Shown: one piece after another, positions 10,753 to 23,200 of the stretch
Position numbering within the stretch: position 1 is the first letter of the stretch
How the letters are laid out: every line of letters begins with the position of its first letter
Assembly: GCA_009746045.1 (NCBI GenBank)
Contig: RPFO01001706.1
Location: forward strand, 1 to 61,000
Direction of reading: 5' to 3'
DNA from: Mesostigma viride
Taxonomy: Eukaryota > Streptophyta > Mesostigmatophyceae > Mesostigmatales > Mesostigmataceae
Length of the DNA: 61,000 nucleotides
The notes under the pieces: generated by a model
The model's database searches: none
What the model was told of the DNA's origin: nothing
The model's input: the letters and a program-made list of their open reading frames with translations, nothing else
Translations under genes and position numbers: made by a program

Positions 10753-12535
10753 CTCATCAAGCACACGTATATTGCATCACATGGGTGGCAATAAAACAAC
10801 CTTCAACCCCTATACACTGATTGGGAGGGCATCCAACCTTGTCTCACTGCCTCAAGTGGTCAGGCCACAACAATTTCTCTGCATCATGGCGATACCTAAC
10901 TGCGAGTGCTAAATGATTCTTGGCTTCGATGCGGCAATCAATGTGCTGCCCGTCACAGTTTAGTCCATTAGCCCTTGCCTAGTTCGTTGCAACACTTATT
11001 ACACGCTGTCAACACAACAAGACACACATACATGTCCCATTGGGGAGCCACGGAGTAATGGCATTGCCGCAGTAAATGCCAAAGTGAATGCTAAATACAT
11101 CGACCCCTAGTGTAGGAATAATTAATTGGTACTCTTGTGCACATGCATGGCTGCCAAAATGAATTAAAACACGCAGATGGATACTTGTTTACAGAAGTTA
11201 TACTTTGAATACGTCGTCGTGTAAACCAACGCTCTTCGCCCTAGGCTACATCGTTCACATTAAGCGCATGTATATGAGTATGAATATGCTACGTGTGCTG
11301 TTGCTTCAAACTTGTTCCTATACACAATCACACTGTCACAAAAACTGGCGTTCATCCAATACAGAAAACGCCCGCCACAAATTCCAAGCAGGATCTGAAC
11401 GTAGACTTGGCCGTGATGCTGACCATTTCAAGCAACTTTGAATTACTGGCAAGCAATGGCGACCGTAATGTCAATCACCAGCACGCAGCACCTGCTATAA
11501 GAAAAAATCCAGCAACTACTAGCAAAAGTCAGGTGGGTGACAGGTGCGTGGGGTATGCAGTCAAGATCAAGCAGTGGAAAACATGGGCACAGTAGTGCTT
11601 CCCATCCCACGAACAGCCAAAGTCTCCCTAAAAAATGTGTTCTTGATGCACGTTTGATGCACGGGAGCTAATCCAAAGATGTTCCCCAAGGAAATACAGG
11701 GAGAGCCTGTGGGGAAAACAGGGGGGAAGCTGCATTGCGGATAATGACCCACTGTATATGCTCCCGACCCGTTGCCGACCGAAAGCAAATGGTAAGAAAC
11801 TACCTGGACGGTAATGATGTAATGGAAAGACGTAAGAAGCTTTCCCGAACCGACGGAAGGACGACAAAGCGCAGCGTGTAAGGCAGAGGCAGTTGCGTGT
11901 TGCTGAAAATGACGTGACCAAAACGGTTGCCGATCATGAAAAACCGGACCTCCATCCCGTTGCTGACGGAAACACAGTGTAGAGACGCGGCCAAACGTTA
12001 GACGAACTTCCCAACCGAAGTACTTACAAAAAAATGCAGCGGTAGAGACTGCAGCCTGCCTGCAGTGCAGGAACGCCAACCAGAAGCGAAGGGTTCCTGC
12101 GAAATAGAAGGAGACAGGCCGGAATACAGAGGGTAAAGTATTCCTTGGATGACGTTACGACTCGAAGTGGGTAAAAAATGGAAGTGGCCGACTGAAAAGT
12201 CGTTGGCATTTCTGCCCTGGATGGAAACGTTGGGTAAGTAAATCGACCCGTTAGCAATAAAATGGGAAGAGCGCCCAGACGAAACAACCGCAGCTTACCC
12301 AAGCGAGATGAACTCTTTCTTGACAGTCGTCCATGCCAACGTCGGCCAGCCCGGGCCAGGTAGCTGCCGCAGCCATGCCGCACCAGAATTTGAATTTTGT
12401 GCCCGGCAACGTTCCTAAAATGCAGGAATGGCTGGGCCGACGGCCGACGCGTGGCCCGTGGCCCATGGCCCGTCGCCCGTGTTTTTACGTGCCTGCGCCT
12501 GGCCTGCCTTAACGTTGTTACGCCCGCGCACTCCC

Positions 12536-12622
12536 CAGCCTTGCGCACGCCAGCCTTGCGCACGCTGCGCCGCGCCCAGCCTTGCGCATTCCCAGCCTTG
12601 CGCATCCCAGCCTTGCGCATCG
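12536..12622 (-). repeat. Subterminal CCAGCCTTGCGC repeats (right arm)
   Basis: Mirror copy of the cluster at 1577-1663. Confidence 0.7.
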
Positions 12623-12657
12623 TCTGAAGAAATCAGTGACTGATGTTTACAAAAACT

Positions 12658-12669
12658 CATTTTCCCTGG
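12658..12669 (+). repeat. Right target-site duplication of the giant element
   Basis: CATTTTCCCTGG, same orientation as 1529-1540. Confidence 0.75.
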
Positions 12670-12689
12670 GCGTCAGCATTAGCAGCCCG

Positions 12690-13028
12690 CCGTTGTCTCC
12701 CTCGAGTGAGACAACGGGTAGTTCCCAGCGCTTCGTTGTCATACTCTAGTGAGACAACGGGTAGTTCCCAGCTAGCCGTTGTGTCAAGGTAGTGAGACAA
12801 CGGGTAGTTCCCAGCGCGCCGTTGTCTCACTCGGTGAGACAGATATTAGTTCCCAGCGCGCCGTTGTCTCACTCTAGTGAGACAGATATTAGTTCCCAGC
12901 GCGCCGTTGTCTCACTCGGTGAGACAGATATTAGTTCCCAGCTAGCCGTTGTCTCACTCGGTGAGACAGATATTAGTTCCCAGCGCGTCGTTGTCTCACC
13001 CTAGTGAGACAACGGGTAGTTGCCAGAG
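12690..13028. repeat. Eight tandem palindromic units of about 42 bp
   Basis: Each unit is a hairpin, CCGTTGTCTCACT facing AGTGAGACAACGG, joined by TAGTTCCCAGCG. Units 4-7 have the right half-site changed to GAGACAGATATTA. The array begins 20 bp outside the giant element and ends about 880 bp upstream of the TPM gene start. There are no unique spacers, so it is not a CRISPR array. Confidence 0.9.
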
Positions 13029-13384
13029 CCACAGGACTGCCACACCACACCGACTTTACTTTCTAAGATGAGTTACGCCTTCATGTGCATGGGGACGGGA
13101 AACCAGCGCCCACTGGACTCCGCTTCGGCCGGACGCGGGCGTTCTAAGTTCGAATGCGGGCAATGGGTATCCGAAAAGCCGTGTCACTCACTTGACGGAA
13201 TCTGAAGATTCAGGATCTGCTACCAGTAATGCCGTTACATCGGAATGGACGGCCACGAACGGTCTCCGGATTTGTGACAGTTGCCGGCACTACACGGCGC
13301 CAGTGAGGGCCCCCCACACCCCTGCCGACGTCTTGTCGCGCTTCCGGATGGATGACAGGATGAGGGCCATCCATGGAAGCTTAT

Positions 13385-13494
13385 TGTACAGGCATTCACG
13401 CCTTAAGTTGGGTTCGAGGTTTTTGGGATCAACCCAACTTAAGGCGTGAACCCAACTTAAGGCAACCCAACTTAAGGCGTGAATGCCTGTAATT
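13385..13494. repeat. Small MITE-like inverted repeat
   Basis: Outer arms of about 28 bp start TACAGGCATTCACGCC and end GGCGTGAATGCCTGTA; the motif AACCCAACTTAAGGC occurs three times on the right side and once inverted on the left. No clean target duplication is visible (ATTG against ATTT). Region 13495-13910 contains no other feature apart from presumed upstream sequence of the TPM gene. Confidence 0.65.
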
Positions 13495-13910
13495 TGTACC
13501 CAGCCCTGATCCAGCCAGAAAATATCTCACGGTCGTGACATCCAGTAGAATCATTTCCTGCACTAGACGCTCGTGTCCTGTACAAATAATTGTGCATGCC
13601 TGGTGCATGTGGTGATCTGAGATTTCGTCCCAGCACGACACGTCATAGGCTGCGTAAGCAGCTAGGTAGATTTCTAAGCATGTTCTATCCGAAATGCAAT
13701 CTCAACAGGTCTCAACGCTGATTTCTACCTGATTTCCACATGATTACCTCGCGTGACTTTTGATTTGCCAAATGAGCACGGGGGGAAAGCAATAGGCATG
13801 CTCTCTCTACGCGTGCGGGCAGAATATTGGTGTATGGTGGCCATTGAACCGGCCACACCCCGCTAGTACACCAGGGGAATAAGGGTACCGCTTGTGAGGC
13901 TTCGCATCCA

Positions 13911-14241
13911 ATGCAGGGACTTGTTGCCCTTCAGCGTCCAGCGCCATGTCTGGAGAAGGGCGTTGGAAGTCTGTATAGCGCCCAGAAATATAATCCCGCG
14001 TTCCTGGTCCGAGGTCACGCACGGAAACTCGTCACAAAATGCAGCGTGGAGAATGCAAAGACGAGTGCAGCAGGCATTATCAGCTCGGCATTACTATCAC
14101 TGTCCATTGCCCAATCCGCGGTGGCCGCAGATGGGACGGTAGACCCGATCATTGACCGCGCCAACGTCATCCCGGACGCTCAGGAGAAACGGCTCAACGC
14201 CTCCATTCGCGACTTTGAAGACCGCACCGGCTGGAAGATCA
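13911..14241 (+). CDS. TPM gene exon 1
   Basis: Starts at the first in-frame ATG and encodes the targeting region and the first TPM helix. Ends phase 1 at AAG-ATC-A before GTTACG; reading on would stop after eight codons. Confidence 0.75.
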
Positions 14242-17200
14242 GTTACGTACTTCCCGCAATGTAGCGATTAATGTGCTCGAAAATCTTGTGGAGTCCTATG
14301 CGCATGCCCGAATATAGTTAATACAGCGATGACCCTTGCAAGTTTGCATGAACCTGTGTGCAATTCATCTGTGCGTGTAGCGGCGGTAATAGTAACACTA
14401 GGCCTCGCGAGGGCAAACCGGACCTAGCAGAAGTGTGGGGAAATAGATAAGGGAGAAGTAGACCTGGCTGGTAAGGGAGAGAAGAAAATAGGTAGTAGAG
14501 AAGGAGACCTGGCTGATAAGGGAGAGAAGGACATAGGTTGGAGAGAAGGACACCCGGCTGATAAGGGAGAGAAGGACATATGTAGGAGAGAAGGAGACCT
14601 GGATGATAAGGCAGAGAAGGAAATAGGTTGGAGAGGAGGAGACCTGGCTGTTAAGGGAGAGAAGGAAATAGATGGGAGAGAAGGAGTCCTGGCTGACAAG
14701 GGAAAGAAGGAAATGTTTAGGAGCATTAGCCAGGCTGATAAGGGCTGATGAGAGAGACCACGTGCCTCTGCTAATAGCCTCACTTATGATGGATCAAAAC
14801 TGGGTTCCTGGGCGGGACTGCAGGTTGATGTGTATGGAAGGGAAGACGGGGGGGGGGGGAGGGGGAGGGGGAGGCGAAGGGGGAGGGGGGAAGGGAGGCA
14901 ACGTTGTGCTGGCTATATGTATCCATGCCTGCAAAAAGGATGAGGACAGCACTGTGCCTGTGCACCGGACAACAGTTCCCACACCCATGCTCAGCATCGG
15001 CAGGCACACGCATGCGCATGGGCAGGGAAATGCTTGCAGGGCATGCTTTTTATCTGCTGGCTTTCTAAGATCGCTTTCTTTCGCCACGCCATGTTGTGTG
15101 CTGCATGCATGCGCCACCTGGCATGGCGGATTGTCCTTCTGCCTTTCGCGGCGGATGCCCACCCCGCGGATAGACCGGCCACATGATGCAGGCTTGATGT
15201 GCCCACTACTACGGATGCAGGTAGTTAAACTTGGAAAATCAAACCACTACCCCTCTCTAGCGCGTCGCATTGCCCACAGCGTTGGGTTATTAAGTTGACC
15301 CTTGATTGGTGCACCGACTTTGTTCATACCGTTATTTTTTTCATTTGATTTATTTGTCTGATTCCCACACGTACACTTTCCCACGCCCACCAATGGCCCG
15401 TGTCCGCCTACGGGTATATGCAGCAGTTAGTTTAATATTTGCTGTTTGCCGAGAACGATGTGCTGACGGTTCTACTCTCGATCGCGCTTGCGGTTATGCT
15501 GCGCAGGGATCCTGACGCGAGACCGGGGGGGGGTGCGGCCCTGGGGAACACCCTGGCGGACACGTGGGCGCCTGACGTGCGCACGGTGGTGGTGGACGTG
15601 AACCCGCTGTCGCCCAACATTTTGGACTTCATCGCTGGGGCGGACGTGAAGCAGCTGCTGCCGCGCCAATTCTTCCTGGAGCTTCAGGTGGGAGGCTTTA
15701 TTAGTGGGCCGAGGTGATTTAGAAACAGTGTTTCTAGTAAGGGTTTTTGGCACGCGTCAGTCGGCTGACGCGCCGCCGTTGGTGGCGCGTCGGACGGCTG
15801 ACACGCCGCTGTTGGCGGCGCGTCAGACGGCTGACACGCCGCTGTTGGCAGCGCGTCAGACCATTCCAGTTAGGGGCGGGTCCCAGGGGCCCCACATCTA
15901 GGGTTGATTTACCCTCAAAGACCATAAGAAGCGGAATCACCGGGGGATGGGGGGTGGGGCAGCCAAATTGGGGGCATGGGTGCAAGATGGGACAGGGACA
16001 TGATGCAATGCTGGAATTCGCAGAAGCTGACCCAGCATTGTCCTTCCCGGAATCCGACGAAGTTTGTGTCCCGGACGTAGAACTCGTGTCTTCATCGGCA
16101 TGACTGGACTGTTCAGCGGATTTCGTTGCCTCGCACTTATCTGCGGTTGACCTTTTCCTCTTCTTCCGCCTTTCTACCTCCTTCACGGCCTTGTTTACAT
16201 CAACGAGAGCGGGACTACTGGGTCCTGCCCCGTCGGCGGTTTGCCTCTTGAAATATGACGAAATCGCCACCGAATGAAACCTTTTTAGGAACCCGCCTCC
16301 TTTCGACCCCATGGCCAGATGTGCCCTAAACCCTAAAACCTCGCTGAAGATCCGCGAGTCAGGTACAAGGCAATGTAATGCAGAAATACGAAAAAATGTT
16401 GCGTAGACTTACAGATAGGCCACTGAGGTTGATCGGCGAATTTTATTTCCTACCGCCTCAGCATGATACCTAAACCGATGCAACCCGCAGGTTGCAAGAA
16501 AAGTAGAAAACGCTCCTACGAAATAGCAGCTGCTATTAAAATGCATCCATCGTAAGTTTACGTATGCTTTGCTTACAAAGTATCCGCTAGCGCTGCGATG
16601 GCTATCGCCACCTCGGTGGCTGCACCCAATCATTGTGTTGTCTCGCGTTGGCAAGCCAGGCAGACGGGCCGGCAGGTCTTAGCACACAGGTACAGTGATA
16701 AGTCACCGAACGTTCCAGAGGTGAGAGGCTCCACACGGCCAAGTGCGGCCCACATTTCAGTCAGTCACAGTCAGTTTCAGTGCACGAAAATCTCAAGTAC
16801 GATTCGGTGGGCCTGGATGGGCTTATACTTAAGACTATGGGCGCGACGAATAGAGGTTGACGCGGCGAACCTGCACCCAGGCACAATATTGACGTGCCTG
16901 ACGCGTGAGGACTTGGTGCACGTCAGACGACTGACGCGCAGCCTAAATTTACGTGTCAGGCGACTGACGCGCGGCCTAAATTTACGCGTCAGCCGGCTGA
17001 CGCACGGGGTAAAATTCCTGACGCGTAAGAGCTGGCGCGTCAGCCCGCGTCCCGTTACTAGAAACACTGTTTAGAAAGATGCTGTTACAGAAGGTAATGC
17101 TACATAGCCAGTTCTTCCTGGTGCTGCAGGCGAGAGGAGGCACGCTTGATATAAATAGATGTTGCTTCAGAAGATGATGCGATAGATACTGCCAGTTCTT

Positions 17201-20200
17201 CCCGGAGCTGCACGGGAGTGGGCAATATCAATAGATATCATCGCGCTTGCCAAAATGAGATATATTTCGATCTAGCACTATGCGTGACTACAGAAGCGAC
17301 GAAGGCAGATAGGGGTGAAAACAGATACGAGTAGCCGAGTACCCTAGCGGAAATATGGATGTATACTAGTAGTGCAAAATGAAAGGGTAACAAAGATGCC
17401 GTGGTAGAGGCTGATTTGCGCGACACCTGGCTTTGCACACCAGGAGGGGCTGAGAGGGAGGTGGCTGTGGCCGCTCTGCCACATGGCTCGCTTGGCACCA
17501 CATCGCCATGGTAACCGAATGGGAGAGGGGATGGGATGGGATGGGATGGATGTGGCGTATCCACCGTTGCGGCGTATCATTCATGCCCCGCGAGGGAAAA
17601 AGGCGCAAGACAACAGTGTGTATATGTAGATGGCCTTGGGTAGCGCAGATAGTATATTGGGGGGTTTGATGGGATTCCTTCCTTCCTCCCTCCCTCCCTC
17701 CCTCCCTCCGTCCGTCCATCCGTCCCTCCCTCCGTCCCTCCCTCCGTCCCTCCCTCCCTCCCTCCCTCCCTCCCTCCCTCCCTCCCTCCCTCCCTCCCTC
17801 CCTCCCTCCCTCCCTCCCTCCCTCCCTCCCTCCCTCCCTCCCTCCCTCCCTCCCTCCCTCCCTCCCTCCCTCCCTCCCTCCCTCCCTCCCTCCCTCCCTC
17901 CCTCCCTCCCTCCCTCCCTCCCTCCCTCCCTCCCTCCCTCCCTCCCTCCCTCCCTCCCTCCCTCCCTCCCTCCCTCCCCCCTTCCTTCCTTCCTTCATTC
18001 GCCTGCCTCTGGAAGGAGATTCAGGGGGTTCAAATGGTTTCCATGGGTACCTTTCATGCCTGGTTGCTGCCTGATTGCCCACATATATTTCTGCGCGCCT
18101 TCTGCAAGGGGTGGCCCTCGCAGAGCCTGAAGAAGGGAAGCTTAGTGGCGGGTACCCCGACGTGCCTACACCGGTCATCATTATGAGTGTGGCTGTTGAC
18201 AATAATGTGAGCTCACAGTTGTTGCGGGCCACTCCAAGAGAGATATTGGACATAGAAATAATGCCTTTTGCTATAAATTCTGTTTGCCTCTAATCCATCA
18301 CCCATGGCGGTGGCCCTACGGCCATACAGTGTGTGGGTAGTCCTCCTACACATCCCTTTGCTGTGGTCGGTAAACCAGTATGATGGTGCCATGTATTTGT
18401 TGTCTTGCTTTAGACTCATGAAGCGGTTGTCTGTCTGATTATATATGCAGGGCAAGTACGGCAACATGTTCTTTGTGAGGGAGGAGGGCGAGGCGGCCGC
18501 TGCCGAGAAAAGTGTGCTGGCGCTGCAGACGTGCCTCCAGCGCGACAACGGATGCATGTGGGTGCGCCACCTGGCGTTGTGGCGTCGGGCCGTGCGGTGA
18601 TACAGGGATGCATGCGGGTGGGGTGTAGATCTTTTGTGGGATGTGTTTGCCCCACCTGGCCATGTATTGTGCTGGTGTGCCTTCTGGTCAGCGGTTATCT
18701 TACCGATCTGATGCGATAGGGCTGCTTGTGAGTGTAGATGGGTGTTATGTAATCGATGTTATCTAATTGGTGTTATCTGACAGTGTGGTACCCAATAGAG
18801 GGGCCGTGTGGCCTGGGGGGCTGATGTCAAATGGATGGTATATGGCCAAGTGGTGCTATAGGGCTGGTTTTCTAATGGATGTTATATGGCCAAGTGGTGT
18901 TATAGGGCCGGTGTTGTAACGGGTGCTATATGGCCAAGTGGTATTATATGGCTGGTGTTCTAATGGTTGTTGTATGGCCAAGTGGTGTTATAGGGCTGGT
19001 GTTCTAATGGTTGTTGTATGGCCAAGTGGTGTTATAGGGCTGGTGTTCTAATGGTTGTTGTACGGCCAAGTGGTGTTATATGGCTGGTGTTCTAATGGTT
19101 GTTGTATGGCCAAGTGGTGTTATAGGGCTGGTGTTCTAATGGTTGTTGTATGGCCAAGTGGTGTTGTATGCCTGCACGTATCTGGGTCCTGTCTGTCATG
19201 ACACAGCTGTTTACACCGGCATATAGATAGCAAGGAACGTCAACTTTCTAAAAACATCCTTTTGCCTGATTTCCTGGGTCAGCTAATCGAACAGTTACCG
19301 TGACTCGATGGTTATTATTCCCATTATTGCGATCGCTGGCAATGCCCCGGTTGTCAAGATGATGTGAATGAGGGTGTATATTGTCAAAAGTATCCAATAT
19401 TATACTACACGATATTGTCAAAATTATCCAATATTATACTACACAATCTTGTCAAAGTACCCAATATTATACTATACGATATTGTCAAAAGTATCCAATA
19501 TTATACTACACAATCTTGTCAAAGTATCCAATATTATACTACACGATATTGTCAAAAGTATCCAATATTATACTACACAATCTTGTCAAAGTATCCAATA
19601 TTATACTATACGATATTGTCAAAAGTATCCAATATTATACTACACAATCTTGTCAAAGTATCCAATATTATACTACACGATATTGTCAAAAGTATCCAAT
19701 ATTATACTACACAATCTTGTCAAAGTATCCAATATTATACTATACGATATTGTCAAAAGTATCCAATATTATACTACACAATCTTGTCAAAGTATCCAAT
19801 ATTATACTATACGATATTGTCAAAAGTATCCAATATTATACTACACAATCTTGTCAAAGTATCCAATATTATACTATACGATATTGTCAAAAGTATACAA
19901 TATTACACTACACAATCTTGTCAAAGTATCCAATATTATGCCCTACGATATTGTCAAAAGTATCCAATATATACTACACCTCTCGGTTTGTAGGTCAAAC
20001 TACACCCAGATTCCAGCCGTGGTTAACCCGCCTACTTCAGCGATACTAGAATATCGCGTAGGTCCGTGCGTTAGTACTCCTGCGCACATTGCTCTAGTGG
20101 TGAGTCATCTTCTATAGATTCAGCCATATCGAACATATTGGCACCCCTCTCCGGTAAAGAGGTTTTTCGCAGTTGGGCTGTTTCGAAACGTTAAGTGAGA

Positions 20201-23200
20201 TGCCTTCGGATCAGGAGACTCACACAGCCGCGAAATCATGCCAAAGGTCCTGTGTTCGATTCCTTGCTGGTAGCTTATGGGGTTTCTTATCTTCTGTGTT
20301 CCGCGGAATCTCTGATTTGGGCAGCTAGCGTTTGCTGCTTTCAGACGACAAATTATACCACACGATCTTGTCAAAAGCATCCAAGACTATACTATACGAT
20401 CTCGACCACCTGCACAAACCGTGCACAGCTCCTCACCTGGTGTCTACCTTGCTACCACACACACTCGTTTTTTTGGGTGGGGCTTTACGGGTTTCTTCCT
20501 GGTGCCTTAGCTTGATCCCTATGGGGCCCCTGTGGGACAGCGCACTCAATACTCGCCCACCGCCCCCTCCCCCCCCCCCCTTTTAACTTATGCTATGTTG
20601 CAACCAGGGCTGTGTTGCAATGAGGGTTCTTGTTCATACAAGATGACGTACGTCTAGCAGTGGCACTAGACGTCCTCCAGGGCGTGCTAGGGGGGGGGGG
20701 GGGGGATGGGGAAACCTCCTGGGGCTCCTCTTGCCAAAAATGCGTGGTGTATCATCTACATATCCGTGCCCTTGTTTTATATTCAATTTGACCAGGTCTG
20801 TCCCGGAGCTGGACAGTGACCTGTACGGGATCACCACCATCTGCTCCCTGCTGGGTGGCTTTGTCGCGGGCTACGCGCTGCGGCTCGGACCACAGGTAAG
20901 CAGTGAATGGCCCACAGGTACCCAGTTAAATATAGCTTCCGAACTACAGAATCGGAAACCAACACAGGGAGTGGTCGCCTTGCAAAGCCATAACAGGAGG
21001 CCACTCTGTACAGAGGGGATCCACCCTCTACTCCCACTCCATAATTTCCATTCCACATGTAAGAGTGGTTGGCATATGCGACCTATGTAAGGTGACCCCT
21101 ACAGCCACGGAATACCTGCCAGAGGTCCTTGTTCGAACCGGGATGGAGCTATGCTTAGTTTTCGGGGGGGTTCTCGTACCGGCACTTGGCAGCATTTGGT
21201 TTACTATTTGCTGCCTGCCTCGACGACATATGGGACTGGTCTTCTGTTGATGTTATTTAGATGTACTGATAGGTGCTGAAGCCAAGGTCCATTGGAGTGC
21301 CCTCCTACCACGGGATCCAATTTTATTACAGTGAGTGTGTGTGGGCTTTATAGTGGAGCCTAGCCACACCCTCAAAATCATTGTTCAAGTCATTGTCAAG
21401 TTAGGCCAGTTCGCCATGCCGAGGCCCAGCATATGCCCCCTTGGTCCACTCTTGTCCCCCAGCAGCAGCGAGGGTGGGTGGGTGGGAGCTGCTAAAATAC
21501 CTCCCTACATTCACCACACCACTCTATGTATGTGATCATGCATGACAGATCACATGGCATCAAGGCGCCGCGCCCTCCTCTTTGGCACTCATGACAGTAC
21601 CACAAAAGGGGGGCACCTGTGACAGTAGGCACTAGTACCGGCGTAACGCCAGTCCCTTTCTACTCCTGTCCTATGTAGCAAAAGCACCTCCCATGGTGTA
21701 GGTGATGTACGGTAGAGCTAGGCTATAGGCGGCAGATCGGCCCCCTTTGAGCCCGCCGCAACATAACTATGAAATGAGCAGATAGCTCACAATTTATGTG
21801 GATGCAACCAGTATAGTCGTCTACTGATTTATTGACGTAATGCAAGCAGTATAGTCGTCTACAGATATATTGATGTACAGATGAATTGGTTTGTGGATCC
21901 AAGCTCCTCGGCAGGGACATTGCAGAGACAGAGTAGAGTGCTCGCCATGTTTCGTTACGGGGATAACAGGACACGGTTGACATTAGTTAGTGATTTAATG
22001 ACTCAGATAGTAACACGGTGACTAAGTTAGTAACAACTGGATGTGTGACCTAGTGAGCCTGTTTGTCACGCGCCCCTGCCATGCCCCTGCTCTTGCCATG
22101 CCCGCAGGGAGGCTTGTCATGCATCGTGCTTGTTCAGGGTGGCAAAATGCATGCATGCTGGTGCAGAGAGCGGAGCAAGCAACTGTTGAATTTAGTACGC
22201 TCAACAGTAAACAACAGTAGCCTGTGTGCAGTAGACTCTTGCATCTGTGTGGTCGCAACCACCCATCAACAACCGCTCGCTCTTTTTTTTCCCTCCTACA
22301 AAGTGCAAATCGCTACTGTATGAATAGCAATTTTACGTAGTGTGTGTTATGCAGACTAAGTGAATGCACACCGGCGAGCCACATTTTTGTGTCAGTTAAG
22401 GGATGATTCAGGGCCACTAGCAAAGATAAAGAAGCGTCAATCAGGCTGCCATTTACCATGGACGCACTTCATGTGCTGTCCATCACTTGCTGGTTGGACA
22501 GACAAGCACGTTCCTCAGTTGTGCAAACGAGAAATGGTGGTGGTGCTGCTGTACCCAGCCAGGCATTTCACATCTCAATGCGTGTTTTGACAAGCGTGTT
22601 CCATGATTTGTGAATGATGAATGACCGCCTTACAAAATCTGGGTGCGTGGGACGTTTGGTGTGCAGTTCATCCTGTATTTCGCCCCCCTGTGGGGCATCC
22701 TATTCGGCTCCTTTGGCATACTGCCCGTGGTCACGCGAACATCCGACATCTTGGTGAGTCGGCCTTGGACTATCTATAGTTTCAGATCGGACTGTTTATG
22801 GACTTGTTTGTAGCCGTGCCTGCGGCATATAGCAATAATGAATTCGCACTATAGGGACCATGAAGTACTATGTATACTAGATAAGATAATATATACATAC
22901 GAGTATTGTTTTACCTCTGTTATTTATCCTTATCAAAAAAAGAATATATATATATATATTTCTGGCCTGCTCTGGTTGTCGCATTGATATACTACATATA
23001 GTAGTACATATAGTAGTACATATAGTAGTACATGTAGTCCATAAGTACCATATGGCGGTATCTCATGGTGTATGACCATGGCATGGCGTGGTGAGGAAAT
23101 GGGGGGTCTCCGCCCCCTTCCTGCTGTGCACACACAGGGATTGAAAGCACTCTGGTGCTCCATGACTCCCAAACGGGGGCACGTGTTCAATTAATTAAGT

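Larger units (their letters stand above)
1541..12657. mobile_element. Giant long-TIR (foldback/MULE-like) element
   Basis: The left arm 1541-4872 reappears as its reverse complement at 9971-12657. The termini read GAGTTTTTGTAAAC and GTTTACAAAAACTC. Immediately outside lies a perfect direct repeat, CATTTTCCCTGG at 1529-1540 and 12658-12669; depending on where the G/C boundary is placed it is 10 or 12 bp. Very long TIRs, subterminal tandem motifs and a 9-12 bp target duplication are features of foldback and Mutator-like elements. No transposase was found in the arms or core, so it would be non-autonomous. The core (4873-9970) is filled with other elements, including an ORF1 retroelement copy. 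An inverted segmental duplication is the alternative, but it would not predict the flanking direct repeat. Confidence 0.72.
9971..12657 (-). repeat. Right terminal inverted repeat arm
   Basis: Reverse complement of 1541-4872, shorter because its satellite is about 480 bp rather than 1085 bp. It ends GTTTACAAAAACTC against the direct repeat at 12658. Confidence 0.85.

Noticed and set aside
12690-13028. CRISPR-like array
   Set aside because: Units are contiguous palindromes without unique spacers, in a eukaryotic context.
19364-20117. Three overlapping 209-249 codon frames of YYTTQSCQ-type repeats
   Set aside because: Product of the 67 bp minisatellite in an intron; open in all three forward frames.
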